Positions 46,625 to 56,435 of a DNA stretch of 64,000 bases are shown in pieces; positions within the stretch are counted from its first letter, which is position 1; every line of letters starts with the position of its first letter. Both the position numbers and the translations under genes were made by a program. The notes below the pieces were generated by a model. That model did not search any database and was not told where the DNA came from. It saw only the letters and a program-made list of their open reading frames with translations. Source of the DNA: CAZAMB01 sp964501365 (GTDB lineage: Bacteria > Planctomycetota > Phycisphaerae > UBA1845); contig CAZCST010000030.1 in NCBI GenBank assembly GCA_964501365.1, forward strand, positions 62,001-126,000, read 5' to 3'.

Positions 46625-48166
46625 CTACTCCACGATCGAGTTTATTTCGCCGTCGGTCAGTTGTGTGACGATGGGATCGCCGAGCTGCACATCCGCAACA
46701 GATCGAACGATCTTGCGGTCGCCCTTCCGTCGCGTGATCGAATACCCGCGAGTCAATACGCTGTTGTGGCTCACCGCCTGAAGCAAACCAGTCGCGGATT
46801 TGAGGCGCGCCGCCAGTTCCATCAGAAGCCGATCATGGCCCGCTGCCAGTCGCCGATGTTCATTTGCAAACCTTTGCGTCGCCGCGATAACCGCTCCCGA
46901 AGGTGCGGAGCGTTCCAGCCTTCCCGAGGCCGCCTCAACTTTGCGGGCGCGCACGGACGTTTTCTTTTGAAAGGAATCTCGCATCACACGGTCCAGGCGG
47001 GCCAGACGGCTCGTCAGATTAGCCATCACCGAATGGGGGGCAATGCGATGAATGATCCGCTCGACCCGCTCCAATCGCGCGCGACAGACTCCGAGCTTCT
47101 TCACTTGATTGCGGTGTAATTGATGCGATAGCAGATCAATGGATTGAGTCCGATTGCGAACCAGCATGAATGGGTCCCGAATGGGACTTCGTTTTGCAAG
47201 TGCCATCGCCTTGAAATCTGCCGCATCCCAACGAACTCGCACCCCTCGCTCCATCCGCAACTGAATCCCGCCAAGCGACTGCAAGACATCGTCAAGTACC
47301 GGAACCGCCATTTGCGCAGCCGCCGTGGGAGTGGCCGCTCGCGCATCCGCCACCAGGTCGGCGATCGTCGTATCCACTTCGTGTCCGACTCCGCTGATCA
47401 CGGGAATCGTGCAATCGAAGATCGCCCGCGCCACCAATTCTTCATTAAACGCCCAGAGGTCTTCAAGCGAACCGCCTCCGCGCCCTACAATGAGCACGTC
47501 GATCCCCATGTCCTGAGCTTTTGCGCTCACAAGACGGATAGCCGATGCAATTTCCCCCGCCGCCCCATCGCCCTGCACCCGCACCGGGGAAACGAAAATC
47601 GGAACGCAGGGAAATCGCCGCCCAAGGGTGCGCAGAATGTCTGCGATGGCTGCCCCCGTGGGGCTGGTTACGATCGCGATTCGCCTCGGGAAACGAGGTA
47701 GCTTCCGCTTTCGCGCTTCGTTGAACAGACCCTCCACTATGAGCCGTTCGTACAATTGCCGGAAGGCCAGCTCCAGCGAGCCGACGCCGCGCGGCTCAAG
47801 CTTGCGGACGTACAACTGATACCGCCCCGCCTTGTCGAAAATCTCGATGGCTCCGCTTGCGACCACCTCCAGCCCGTCATCGGGCTCAAACTTCAGTCGC
47901 GACGTGTCGCTTCGCCACATCACGCATGGCAGTTCGCTGTGTGGATCCTTGAGGGTGAAATAGAGGTGGCCACTGGTGTGACGCTTGAGATTGCTCACCT
48001 GGCCGAGCACGTGAACCGTTGACGGAAGCGATCGACTGATTGCCTGTTTGATCGAAGCCGTGATTTGCGAAACCGTAACAGGCCCCTCGATTACCGGAGA
48101 CTCCTCAGGCGCGGAAGGCGGAATAAGCCAGGGATCAAACGCCGGTCGTTTTGCCTTGCCTGCCAT
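46625..48166 (-). CDS. xseA: Exodeoxyribonuclease VII large subunit
   Basis: 513 residues from MAGKAKRPAF. N-terminal OB-fold (VHVLGQVSNLKRHTSGHLYF TLKD region), catalytic domain with FPRRIAIVTSPTGAA, DVLIVGRGGGSLEDLWAFNE and PVISGVGHEVDTTIADLVAD, and a coiled-coil C-terminus ending LTRGYSITRR. Degrades single-stranded DNA from both ends with XseB. Two further in-frame starts lie 9 and 18 codons upstream; the chosen ATG has purine-rich sequence before it. Confidence 0.95.
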   Translation of the reverse strand: MAGKAKRPAFDPWLIPPSAPEESPVIEGPVTVSQITASIKQAISRSLPSTVHVLGQVSNLKRHTSGHLYFTLKDPHSELPCVMWRSDTSRLKFEPDDGLEVVASGAIEIFDKAGRYQLYVRKLEPRGVGSLELAFRQLYERLIVEGLFNEARKRKLPRFPRRIAIVTSPTGAAIADILRTLGRRFPCVPIFVSPVRVQGDGAAGEIASAIRLVSAKAQDMGIDVLIVGRGGGSLEDLWAFNEELVARAIFDCTIPVISGVGHEVDTTIADLVADARAATPTAAAQMAVPVLDDVLQSLGGIQLRMERGVRVRWDAADFKAMALAKRSPIRDPFMLVRNRTQSIDLLSHQLHRNQVKKLGVCRARLERVERIIHRIAPHSVMANLTSRLARLDRVMRDSFQKKTSVRARKVEAASGRLERSAPSGAVIAATQRFANEHRRLAAGHDRLLMELAARLKSATGLLQAVSHNSVLTRGYSITRRKGDRKIVRSVADVQLGDPIVTQLTDGEINSIVE

Positions 48167-48296
48167 GAATGTTCCCAAGCTCCCGCGACCCATAAAATCG
48201 GCCTCTGCATCGCGGACCACGAGATGAACTGTATGTAACGGACGCCCATCCCGGGCCTATTGCATACTTACTATGCCGATAAATATTCAGGAATCT

Positions 48297-48749
48297 ATGG
48301 CCATCGACAAATCCACAAAGTATTGCGAACTCAACGTCTTCCTGAAGAACGGGCAGAAGGCCACCGGCATGTTTCACGTGCCTATGCGCACTTCCTCTCA
48401 GATTCGTCCATCCGACGCCATCCAGGAAAAGAAAAACGGCCTGCTCCTACTGACCCAGGTGACATTGACTGACCACAACGTTGCACGGGAGATTCCCGCC
48501 ATCCTGATGCCCTACGACTCGATTTCGTATATCGAACTCCCCACCGGCTGGACCGTGAAGGAGGAACCGGAAGGCGCGCCTGCAGTCGCCGCGACGCCGT
48601 CACAAACCTCTCCGCCACTGGGCGCACCGGCCCCGGTTACCACTCCCCATGCTTCACCCGCAATACCTCCCCTGCATGCGCCGGTTCCGCCGGCTCACCC
48701 CGCTTCAGGCGTACCGCGATGGATGCCGCAACGAAGCCCGGTGAGATGA
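48297..48749 (+). CDS. Conserved hypothetical protein with a small beta domain and Pro-rich tail
   Basis: 150 residues from the ATG preceded by AGGA at normal distance; an ATG at 48273 lacks such a signal. The first 85 residues form a compact beta-rich domain (ELNVFLKNGQKATGMFHVP, GLLLLTQVTLTD, PYDSISYIELP). The remaining 65 are Pro/Ala/Ser-rich and probably disordered. No signal peptide. I do not recognise the family. Head-to-head with xseA and tail-to-tail with tRNA-Arg. Confidence 0.6.
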   Translation: MAIDKSTKYCELNVFLKNGQKATGMFHVPMRTSSQIRPSDAIQEKKNGLLLLTQVTLTDHNVAREIPAILMPYDSISYIELPTGWTVKEEPEGAPAVAATPSQTSPPLGAPAPVTTPHASPAIPPLHAPVPPAHPASGVPRWMPQRSPVR

Positions 48750-48758
48750 AGCAACAAG

Positions 48759-48832
48759 CGTCCCCGGCTGGATTCGAACCAGCAACCTTCGGATTCGGAA
48801 TCCGATGCTCTATCCAGTTGGGCTACGGGGAC
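48759..48832 (-). tRNA. tRNA-Arg (anticodon CCG)
   Basis: On the minus strand GTCCCCG pairs with CGGGGAC as acceptor stem. The anticodon arm is TCGGA-TTCCGAA-TCCGA, giving anticodon CCG, which reads the Arg codon CGG. The T arm includes GGTTCGAATCC. The 3' CCA is not encoded. It sits alone between the hypothetical gene and queA. Confidence 0.95.
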
Positions 48833-48877
48833 TTGCATGGGAGTCTATCCCCCCACCTGCACCTGTCAAACGAGGAC

Positions 48878-49954
48878 CTATTCAATGAACATTGCATCAC
48901 CATAGCTGTAGAATCGATAGCGTGATTCCACGGCGTGCGCATAGGCCCGCCGCGTCAGGTCAATTCCGGCAAAGGCCATGACCAGCGCCAGGAGTGTGCT
49001 TCGCGGCAGATGAAAGTTTGTCAGTAATGCATCCACGGCCGTCAACCGGTGTGGCGGATGAATGAAGATGTTTGTGGTTCCCGACCGCGCTGCCTGATTA
49101 TTGCCTTCCCCCAGCACCGATTCCAGGACTCGCACAACCGTAGTGCCCACGGCGACGACGCGTCCTCCGCGGGCCCGACATTCCTTCCACGCCGTCACTG
49201 TGTCATCCGGCATTTCGAATCGCTCATGGTGCATGACGTGATCGGCCAGGCGGCTGGCTGCAATCGGCTTGAATGTACCCACTCCCACGTGCAGTGTGAC
49301 AAAGGCTATGGACACACCGCGCTGCCTTACTCCATCGAGAATTTGCTGTGACAAATGCAATCCCGCTGTGGGTGCGGCCACTGCGCCGGGCGCGCGGGCA
49401 TAGACGGTCTGGTATCGTTCCCGATCGGTGGAATCGATGCCCGCCGTGGATTCCCTGCGGCTAATGTAGGGCGGCAATGGAGTCTGTCCCACGCGATGCA
49501 AAATCTGCGGCGCCGTCAGCGTCGAGCCCACTTCCAATCGCCACTGCCCGTCATCGCATCGCTCGCGCAGGGTAAGTTCCACGGCATCCGAAGATTCGCC
49601 CAATCGCAGAGACTCGCCAATCCGAAGTCGCCGCGAACCTTCCAGCATGACGCGCCAACAGGACGCCCGCTCTTCCTCGAGGAAAAGTCCGTGTACCCGT
49701 CCACCGCTTTTTCGCACCGCCGTGAATCGCGCGGGAAGCACCCGCGTGTCGTTCAGTACCAGAAGGTCGCCCGCGTTCAAGAGAGAGGGAAAATCCCGCA
49801 CCCCCGCGTCGCGCAACGACCTCTCCCTTCGGCTGATCACCAGCATCCGCGAATCATCACGACGCTCCAGAGGCGACTGGGCGATCAATTCCTCCGGCAA
49901 TACATAGTGCAATTCCTCCGTTGAGAAATCCGATCCGCCAACGGAGGGAGGCAT
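48878..49954 (-). CDS. queA: S-adenosylmethionine:tRNA ribosyltransferase-isomerase
   Basis: Transfers the ribosyl moiety of SAM to preQ1-modified tRNA, making epoxyqueuosine. Motifs: LPEELIAQSPLERRDDSRML, GDLLVLNDTRVLPAR, the PLPPYISR segment, ERYQTVYARAPGAVAAPTAG LHL region, HVGVGTFKPI and NFHLPRSTLLALVMAFAG. About 358 residues from ATG at 49954; another ATG at 50002 adds 16. The next enzyme of the pathway, queG, is in this same window at 62743 but not linked. Confidence 0.95.
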   Translation of the reverse strand: MPPSVGGSDFSTEELHYVLPEELIAQSPLERRDDSRMLVISRRERSLRDAGVRDFPSLLNAGDLLVLNDTRVLPARFTAVRKSGGRVHGLFLEEERASCWRVMLEGSRRLRIGESLRLGESSDAVELTLRERCDDGQWRLEVGSTLTAPQILHRVGQTPLPPYISRRESTAGIDSTDRERYQTVYARAPGAVAAPTAGLHLSQQILDGVRQRGVSIAFVTLHVGVGTFKPIAASRLADHVMHHERFEMPDDTVTAWKECRARGGRVVAVGTTVVRVLESVLGEGNNQAARSGTTNIFIHPPHRLTAVDALLTNFHLPRSTLLALVMAFAGIDLTRRAYAHAVESRYRFYSYGDAMFIE

Positions 49955-50130
49955 TGCTGCGTGCCCTGCGGTGACCGTGTTTCGATTCGAGTCAAGTCTC
50001 ATGGTTCAAGTTAAGTGCAAGGCTCCCGGCGCTCACAAGGTCCGTCCCGGCCGACGGGAACCCCGTTCCAGCACGCAACCGCCTGTTTGGTGGTCGCGTC
50101 AATCCATAGTCACCGATACTATACAAGACC

Positions 50131-51123
50131 ATGAGCAATCCGGGTGGAAAAGCAGGAAAAAAACGCCTCACGGACAGTTTCCTGAAAGGCTCCGGTATCG
50201 GTGCCTGGATGGTTTACATTGCCGTCCGCTCCCTGTTCGCCTTGTTGCAGATCCTTCCCGTCCAGTCCAGCCTGGAGGCCGCACCCATCATCGCAAAAAT
50301 CTGGAAATTCATCATGCCCCGCCACCGAAGACACGCGATTGCCAACCTGCAGGCCTCGTTGGGGTCGCAGTACGCGCAGCGGGAGATCGAAAGGATGGCC
50401 GACGCCTGCCTGGAATCCGTCATCATGTTCGCCATCGAGCTTGTCTGCGTGCCGCGCCGAATCAACCCCTTTACCTGGAGTCGATACATCGAGCTTGTTC
50501 ATTTTGACGATGCCTTGCGCGTACTGCTGGAGGGTCGCGGAGCTGTCCTGGTCACGGGGCACTATGGATCGTTCGAAATCATCGGCCATCTCCTTGCCTG
50601 CCTCGGTTTCGACATGGTGGCTGTCATGCGTCCGATTGACAACCATTATCTCAACGATTTTGTCGTCGCCAGTCGCAAATCCAACGGCCTGAATCTGCTC
50701 GACAAGAAAGGCGCCTCCGCCTCAGCTGAAGAACACTTGCGAAATGGCGCACTGGTGGGCTTCATCGGCGATCAGGATGCGGGGCGAAAGGGTCTGTTCG
50801 TCGACTTCTTCGGAAGGCCCGCATCAACCTACAAGTCCATCGGGCTGCTGGCCATGGCCATGAACGTGCCCATCATCGTGGGTTACGCCCGGCGGAAGGC
50901 AAACACGCCCCGCTTTCAGGTCGGCGTTCAACGAATCCTGTATCCCGCCGATTGGGAAAGTCAGGATGACCCTCTCCGTTGGATAACGCAATCCTATACA
51001 TCGGCCATCGAAGAAATTGTCCGCGATGATCCGGCGCAGTATCTTTGGATTCACCGCCGCTGGAAATCGCAGCCGCGATTCGCAAGGGACCCCGTTTCGA
51101 AGACGACGCTTAAGGTGGGCTGA
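50131..51123 (+). CDS. LpxL/HtrB-type lipid A acyltransferase family protein
   Basis: 330 residues. An N-terminal hydrophobic segment (about 24-42) anchors it in the inner membrane. The catalytic H-x4-E motif is GHYGSFE, with further LpxL-like blocks GALVGFIGDQDAGRKGLFV and FFGRPASTYKS, PIIVGYARR and QYLWIHRRWKSQP. Members add secondary acyl chains to lipid A, or acylate related lipids such as phosphatidylinositol mannosides. This fits an outer-membrane lineage; the acceptor lipid is inferred. Followed after 48 bases by the SxtJ-like gene. Confidence 0.85.
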   Translation: MSNPGGKAGKKRLTDSFLKGSGIGAWMVYIAVRSLFALLQILPVQSSLEAAPIIAKIWKFIMPRHRRHAIANLQASLGSQYAQREIERMADACLESVIMFAIELVCVPRRINPFTWSRYIELVHFDDALRVLLEGRGAVLVTGHYGSFEIIGHLLACLGFDMVAVMRPIDNHYLNDFVVASRKSNGLNLLDKKGASASAEEHLRNGALVGFIGDQDAGRKGLFVDFFGRPASTYKSIGLLAMAMNVPIIVGYARRKANTPRFQVGVQRILYPADWESQDDPLRWITQSYTSAIEEIVRDDPAQYLWIHRRWKSQPRFARDPVSKTTLKVG

Positions 51124-51171
51124 ACACGCAAGAGCGCCGCGGTCGCGGCGGAATAATCATCGGAATCGTCC

Positions 51172-51603
51172 ATGTTTACTGTGAACAAGAATCCCTCGCC
51201 GCGTGACGTGCGCTGGTTTGCACTGGGGATGCTGGCCGGCTTCCCACTTCTGGCGATTCTCTTTTACATGGCCCGCGCTCGAGCGGGCGGAGACCACGTT
51301 ACGCTGTTTGCCACCAGCTTGGCGATTGGCGTTTTCGCCATTGGCGTCTTAACCGGGATGGCAGCGCTGGCCGCCCCCTCAGCGGGACGATGGCTCTATG
51401 TCGCTTGGATGACCCTGACACTGCCCATTGGAGTGGTCATGTCCACATTGCTCTTGAGCCTGATCTATTTTCTGTTTCTCCCCGTATTTTCGTGGGTCGT
51501 GCGGCGGAACGATCCCCTGCGGATGAAAACTGGCGGATCAACCTACTGGGAAAATTACAAACCCCACGAACCTACGATCGAGCGCATGCGCAGACCGTTT
51601 TAG
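51172..51603 (+). CDS. SxtJ-family membrane protein
   Basis: 143 residues with four hydrophobic segments (about 16-34, 43-62, 69-88, 90-112). The C-terminal block FLPVFSWVVRRNDPLRMKTG then STYWENYK is the typical signature of SxtJ-like proteins of unknown function, originally noted beside saxitoxin genes but widespread. ATG start. Same strand and close behind the acyltransferase, so perhaps co-transcribed. Confidence 0.7.
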   Translation: MFTVNKNPSPRDVRWFALGMLAGFPLLAILFYMARARAGGDHVTLFATSLAIGVFAIGVLTGMAALAAPSAGRWLYVAWMTLTLPIGVVMSTLLLSLIYFLFLPVFSWVVRRNDPLRMKTGGSTYWENYKPHEPTIERMRRPF

Positions 51604-51641
51604 GGCATTTTTGGGTCGCGATTTGGCATGTCGCTGAACAG

Positions 51642-51711
51642 GTCATCCTGAGCGAAGCAAAAGGTAGCGCGTGATCTTCCCGCTGAGGTTCTTCGCTGCG
51701 CTCAGAATGAC
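51642..51711. repeat. Interspersed inverted-repeat element, copy 1
   Basis: Arms GTCATCCTGAGCGAAGC and GCTGCGCTCAGAATGAC (15 of 17 positions complementary) flank about 36 bases. The left arm is exactly complementary to the right arm of the element at 60646-60712. The motif resembles a REP-like element family common in Planctomycetota and other phyla. It lies in the gap between the SxtJ-like and metalloprotease genes. Confidence 0.75.
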
Positions 51712-51760
51712 ATCTACCTACCGGCCGGAGATTCTGATCCAACCCGCAACCAAGCCAATT

Positions 51761-52294
51761 TTACGGACAGCTTGACGGACCGGCGTACGGATAAGCCAAT
51801 CCCTTGAAGGCATTAATGCAATCGGAAATATCGGTGAAGTCTATGCTCGCGGCCGGATCCGGAACATTGGGGTGGAGCTGGGTTCGTGCTTTGATCGGAG
51901 CACCAGGCAATGCTTTGAACTTGTCCACCATGGCCGAAATATCTGCAAAATCAGGCTGAGCCGTTGCCGAGGGCGGATTGAATGGATCGACAATATCTCC
52001 CCAGGCCGAAGTCAGCACGGTGAGGGCCGATGAGAAATTCGCCTCCACATTCGGATCACAAGCGACTGCTTGAACTTCATACACGGCGCTGGGCACGATT
52101 TCCGATCCAAAGATGTTCAACGTCCCTACTGTGGACCAATCGCGGAACAGCGGGTCGCACTGGAGCGGTGCTCCCAGGAATGTTTCAGCCGAGCCGGGGG
52201 ATTCCGTATAGGTTTGCGGAGCCCCCACCCAGCGAACCTGACCGCTAAAGGAATCAAATGGCGGCGGCAGATCGGCCATCGTGACACGTATCGC
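51761..52294 (-). other. Shared C-terminal module, copy 3
   Basis: The last 177 residues: AIRVTMADLPPPFDSFSGQ, VRWVGAPQTY, RDWSTVGTL, WGDIVDPFNPP, QPDFADISAMVDKFK, PGAPIKAR, DFTDISDCINAFKG, terminal Cys-Pro. More diverged than copies 1 and 2 and lacking the LHHV insert, but every block is in the same order. Confidence 0.7.
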
Positions 52295-54376
52295 CGTCAA
52301 CCCGCTGTTCTCCGCTTTGAACGAAATGTAACGGTTCTTTGCAAAGGCCACTGGCTCTACAGACGGGGCAATGATCGACGAACAGACTTCCTGGATTTGG
52401 AAATTGGTATTGGATATGTCGAAGAAGATATTCCCCGAACCTTTCACCTTGATGCGTGCCGTGCTGGTTGCCAGGTTGGGCAGCATGACATCCTCTGATC
52501 CGTCATTGGGAGTTCCCGAAGCCAGAACGATGGGAAACGTATTGCCCCCATCGGTGGACAAAAAGATGTCAACATTAACTGCGTTGACCGGAGCAACATT
52601 GGTGTTGGCAACAGTCCACGTCACGGTAGTCAGACCGCCGAGCAGCACATTCGTGTTTGGAAATGTCACCGTAAAAGGCCCGGCCGACGCATTCACCGTT
52701 GCCACCATGTTGTCCACGCCGATGCCACCGCCGCCTGCACGGTTGTCCCGAACCACCACGCGGAAATCCATCGTTCGGGCGACTGCAGGATATTTCTCTG
52801 TCGTATTTGCGCCTCCCGACGACCCGACGGGAAGCGTATTGGCAAGCAGATTGGAGAGTCGCGGAACAATTCGCGTCGGGCTCGTCGTGGGATTCCAGAC
52901 ACGAAGGATCGGGCTCGTGCCGTTGTCCGCGGACGAAAGCGCCTGCGCCGCTCCGAGGTCACGCTGCTCCCAGGAATACGTGATGGGATCGCCATCCGGA
53001 TCACTTGCTGAAACTGCGGTCAGTTCAAACGGCGTGTTGCGTGGGATGACAAAGTCCGGGCCTGCATTCACCGTGGGTGGGAGATTGCCGGTGGCGGTTT
53101 GCTGGGCACAGGAATTTCCGGTACCCGATTGCGTGAATACGCGGATTTCATCAAAACTTACCGAGTGAAAATACGGATCACTGTGGGCCTGAATGTTGTC
53201 CGCCCCGCAAATCCCGGCATATCCCATGATGGTGGATCCGCTGCCCGGCTCATACGCCGTGGATCCATTCCGATTGCCCCCGGCACAACTTCCGCCGATG
53301 CCGTTGAAATTATGGTTCGAGCCAAACTGGTGCCCCATCTCGTGGGCGACATAATCGATGTAGAATCCGTCGCCCGTGGGAGCCGGAAGCCCCGTCACTC
53401 CGCGTGCCTTCTGACTGCTCACGCACACCACACCCAGTCCGGCCACGCCACCGCCGCCCGTGCTGAAGACGTGTCCGATGTCATAATTCGCCGAACCAAT
53501 CACCGAATTGAGGTTTGATTGGTTCTGCGACAACATCGTCACCCCGTCATTGTTCGTATACGGATCGGAACCGGCGCTGGTATAGATAATCAGATTGTTG
53601 TTGGCCACCAGCGAAAGACGGACGGAAACTTCCGTCTCGTACACGCCCGTCACGCGATTGATCGCCGTTACGACCGCCGCAAGGCCTGCCGCGACTGTCC
53701 CCCCGTGAAACGCCGTGTATTCACCGGTTGTGGCCACCGCCACTCGATAGGTTCGCCGTATTTCACCTGTGGCCACACCGCCGCTTTCTTCTTCCAACGG
53801 CGGCATCGGCTCTCCTCCGTCGACCAGGCAATGGAAGCCGTCAGGGCCCTTGCGGTAGTCCCTCTTGTAATAGCTCGCATAGGCAACGGTGTCGTTCCTC
53901 CAAAGCGGGTCGATATATACCGCGCCATTGGGAGAAAGAATCTGGGCGTGAAATCCTGCCGGCGTCCAGTCGAAACGCACAGTGGCGTAAGGATCGTCAA
54001 TCCCCTGTCCAAGATACGTCCGAATTTCCGGATACTTCACTTGCAAACCCGGTTCCATGATCGGAGACTCAACCACCGAAAAACGCGCGAAGGTTCCATC
54101 GGGCATCGCCAGCGTCATGATCGTCGGTTGCGTCATTGCTTCATTCGTGAACTCCATTGGTGTCCGATTGAGCGCGCTCATCAGCGCCGGCGCATTCAAC
54201 TCAACATACTGATACTTCTCGGGCTGGACCCAGGGCTCTTGATTCGTGCGATTCTGCGCGGAGGGGCTGGTCTGCCAGATTCCGTCAGGAGATGCCTGCT
54301 TGGCAGTTCCCGCAAATGAAACCGAAATTCCGAAAACGAGCGCGCATAGCCCTGCGATTGATGAACGATTCGACAT
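51761..54376 (-). CDS. Secreted reprolysin-like zinc metalloprotease with C-terminal module
   Basis: 871 residues. Signal peptide (SIAGLCALVFGISVSFAGTA), a propeptide of about 190 residues, then a metzincin domain: YRVAVATTGEYTAFHGG opens it and the zinc site is His345, Glu346, His349 and His355 in VAHEMGHQFGSNH, with a downstream CGADNIQAHSDPYFHS. Beta domains (NAGPDFVIPRNTPFELTAVSA, NTNVLLGGLTTVTW) and the shared C-terminal module follow. ATG is preceded by GGGAGGGA. Likely extracellular proteolysis. Monocistronic; a perfect 17-bp dyad lies 55 bases upstream of its start. Confidence 0.92.
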   Translation of the reverse strand: MSNRSSIAGLCALVFGISVSFAGTAKQASPDGIWQTSPSAQNRTNQEPWVQPEKYQYVELNAPALMSALNRTPMEFTNEAMTQPTIMTLAMPDGTFARFSVVESPIMEPGLQVKYPEIRTYLGQGIDDPYATVRFDWTPAGFHAQILSPNGAVYIDPLWRNDTVAYASYYKRDYRKGPDGFHCLVDGGEPMPPLEEESGGVATGEIRRTYRVAVATTGEYTAFHGGTVAAGLAAVVTAINRVTGVYETEVSVRLSLVANNNLIIYTSAGSDPYTNNDGVTMLSQNQSNLNSVIGSANYDIGHVFSTGGGGVAGLGVVCVSSQKARGVTGLPAPTGDGFYIDYVAHEMGHQFGSNHNFNGIGGSCAGGNRNGSTAYEPGSGSTIMGYAGICGADNIQAHSDPYFHSVSFDEIRVFTQSGTGNSCAQQTATGNLPPTVNAGPDFVIPRNTPFELTAVSASDPDGDPITYSWEQRDLGAAQALSSADNGTSPILRVWNPTTSPTRIVPRLSNLLANTLPVGSSGGANTTEKYPAVARTMDFRVVVRDNRAGGGGIGVDNMVATVNASAGPFTVTFPNTNVLLGGLTTVTWTVANTNVAPVNAVNVDIFLSTDGGNTFPIVLASGTPNDGSEDVMLPNLATSTARIKVKGSGNIFFDISNTNFQIQEVCSSIIAPSVEPVAFAKNRYISFKAENSGLTAIRVTMADLPPPFDSFSGQVRWVGAPQTYTESPGSAETFLGAPLQCDPLFRDWSTVGTLNIFGSEIVPSAVYEVQAVACDPNVEANFSSALTVLTSAWGDIVDPFNPPSATAQPDFADISAMVDKFKALPGAPIKARTQLHPNVPDPAASIDFTDISDCINAFKGLAYPYAGPSSCP

Positions 54377-54431
54377 GGATCCCTCCCAGCGAAACCAATC
54401 CCCATTGCGGCCGACACGGCTACAACTTGCA

Positions 54432-54448
54432 GTAAACTGACAGTTTAC
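54432..54448. promoter_or_regulatory. Perfect 17-bp dyad upstream of the metalloprotease gene
   Basis: GTAAACTG-A-CAGTTTAC, two 8-bp arms around one base. It lies between the metalloprotease start (54376) and the mutL stop. Operator-like geometry; it may bind a dimeric regulator of the protease gene. Confidence 0.5.
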
Positions 54449-54521
54449 GGAGCCGAGGTGGCAAATGCAATAGAATTATGGGGACTTTGAGCCAAAAAAG
54501 GACCGTTTCTCTCAGCCTGGC

Positions 54522-56435
54522 TTAGGTTCGTTTGAATTGGCGATTCAATTCCGCCTTGGTGAATCGCAGCATGGTGGGCCGACCATGCGGGCAACTGCTC
54601 GATTTTTCCACCAGATGCCGCTGTTCCATGAGGGCATTGATTTCCTGCTGTGTGAGTGGGTCACCGGCCTTCACAGCAGCTTTGCAGGCCATCATGTCCA
54701 AAATGTCGTGCACCAAAGCCTCCGTATGATTTGGGGCCTCGTTTTGTGCAAGGCGATCGAGCAGGTCGCGCAGAAATGATCCCGCGTCCAAATCGCGAAG
54801 CAGCGCCGGAACCGCATGAAGGGCAACCGAATCAGTGCCAAACGGCGTCACTTCGATGCCCAGCTGACCAAGTAGTTCCGAGTGGCTTTCGAGGAGGCCT
54901 GCCTGCCCTGCCGTCACCTTGATGGTCTCAGGAATCAGCAACCGCTGCGATTCGAGCGGCCCCGCGGTAAATCGCTGCCGGAATTGCTCGTACATCACGC
55001 GCTCATGCAGTGCATGCTGGTCAACGATCATGATTCCGTCGTCGGTTTCGGCGACGAGATAGAGATTGTGCATCTGGACAGCGGGTTTGGCCCCGTTATC
55101 CGGCCCGAATGGCTCCATGGCGCGAACTGGGACGCCTCCCATTCCGCTGCGACTCTCCGCACCCCCCGCACCGTCGCGTGGCGCGCCGAACATCGACCTC
55201 CATCCGTCCCACGAGAACCCGCTACCCGGCGCCTCCATCGGCGAACTTGATCCCATGCTGCCCCAGGGCATTGGGGGCGCGTCCGATCCCGGCATGGCGC
55301 CGGGCCACCCTCCCCCGCCGCCCTGAACCGGGGCAGTCGACTTGAGGATAGCCGCAAGCTCATGACGAATGCGATCCTGCTCCGCTTCGCTGATGGGTTC
55401 CTGCTCCTGCCGTCGTACTCGCAGCGCTGGAGTAAGGTCTGCCCGCTGCAGTGTCTCGCGCAGCGCGCTGAGCACCTGAGAATGAATCAGACTGGAGTCG
55501 GCCCAGCGCACCTCGATCTTGGTTGGATGCACATTAACGTCCACCTGCGAGGAATCTATTTCGAGAAAGACAAACACCACACCATGCCGATGCGGCTCCA
55601 TCAATCCCCGATAAGCCTCTCGAATCGCGTGTTGCACAAACCGGTCGCGGACAAACCGCCCATTTACATAGACGTATTGCCACTGCGCTGCCGCCCGCGA
55701 ATGAACCGGCGGCGCGAGATAGGCGTGAATCCGCAAGCCTCGCTCGTCGCGCTCCACCGGCAACAACGCTTCTGTAAGTTCCGGGCCGTACAACTTGGCG
55801 ATCCTGGGCAGATGATTGTCCACTGCGGGGAGGCTATGCGTGGTTCGACTGTTTGACGTCAGGGCGAATCCGACATCCGGGTTGGCCAGGGCCAACCGCG
55901 TGAATTGCTCGTTGACATGCCCCGTTTCCGTCGAAACGGAACGCAAAAATTTTCTCCGTGCGGGCACATTGAAAAAGAGATCTCGAACCTCGACCGTGGT
56001 TCCCTCTGGGCAGCCCACCGCCCTGGTCGCCGCGACGCGATCCCCGCACACCACAACTTCGTGACCTTCCACTGCTCCGGGAAGGCGCGAAATCATGCGC
56101 AAGCTGGAAACCGCTCCGATGCTGGCCAAAGCCTCACCGCGAAACCCCATGGTGTGAATCGTGTAAAGGTCGTCTTCGGATTGAATCTTACTGGTAGCGT
56201 GTGGAGTGATGGCCAGTCGAAGGTCGTCCGCACCCAGACCACATCCGTCATCGGTGACACGAACCAGGCGCGCCCCGCCCTCCTCGATCGACACCGAAAT
56301 CCGCGTGGCTCCGGCGTCGAGCGAATTTTCGATCAGCTCTTTGACCACACTGGCGGGACGCTCCACTACCTCGCCGGCAGCGATCTTGTTCACCAGTAAA
56401 TCGGGCAACACCCGTATTCGACGTGGACCATCCAT
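54522..56435 (-). CDS. mutL: DNA mismatch repair protein MutL
   Basis: 637 residues. GHKL ATPase motifs: ENSLDAGAT, DDGCGLGADD, GFRGEALASIG. C-terminal endonuclease motif DQHALHERVMYE fits DQHA(x)2E(x)4E exactly, and ACKAA and SSCPHGRPT complete the zinc site, so this is a nicking MutL like those of bacteria without MutH. A Gly/Pro/Met-rich linker (about 375-445) joins the halves. Start ATG at 56435; GTG three codons earlier is possible. No mutS in the window. Confidence 0.96.
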   Translation of the reverse strand: MDGPRRIRVLPDLLVNKIAAGEVVERPASVVKELIENSLDAGATRISVSIEEGGARLVRVTDDGCGLGADDLRLAITPHATSKIQSEDDLYTIHTMGFRGEALASIGAVSSLRMISRLPGAVEGHEVVVCGDRVAATRAVGCPEGTTVEVRDLFFNVPARRKFLRSVSTETGHVNEQFTRLALANPDVGFALTSNSRTTHSLPAVDNHLPRIAKLYGPELTEALLPVERDERGLRIHAYLAPPVHSRAAAQWQYVYVNGRFVRDRFVQHAIREAYRGLMEPHRHGVVFVFLEIDSSQVDVNVHPTKIEVRWADSSLIHSQVLSALRETLQRADLTPALRVRRQEQEPISEAEQDRIRHELAAILKSTAPVQGGGGGWPGAMPGSDAPPMPWGSMGSSSPMEAPGSGFSWDGWRSMFGAPRDGAGGAESRSGMGGVPVRAMEPFGPDNGAKPAVQMHNLYLVAETDDGIMIVDQHALHERVMYEQFRQRFTAGPLESQRLLIPETIKVTAGQAGLLESHSELLGQLGIEVTPFGTDSVALHAVPALLRDLDAGSFLRDLLDRLAQNEAPNHTEALVHDILDMMACKAAVKAGDPLTQQEINALMEQRHLVEKSSSCPHGRPTMLRFTKAELNRQFKRT

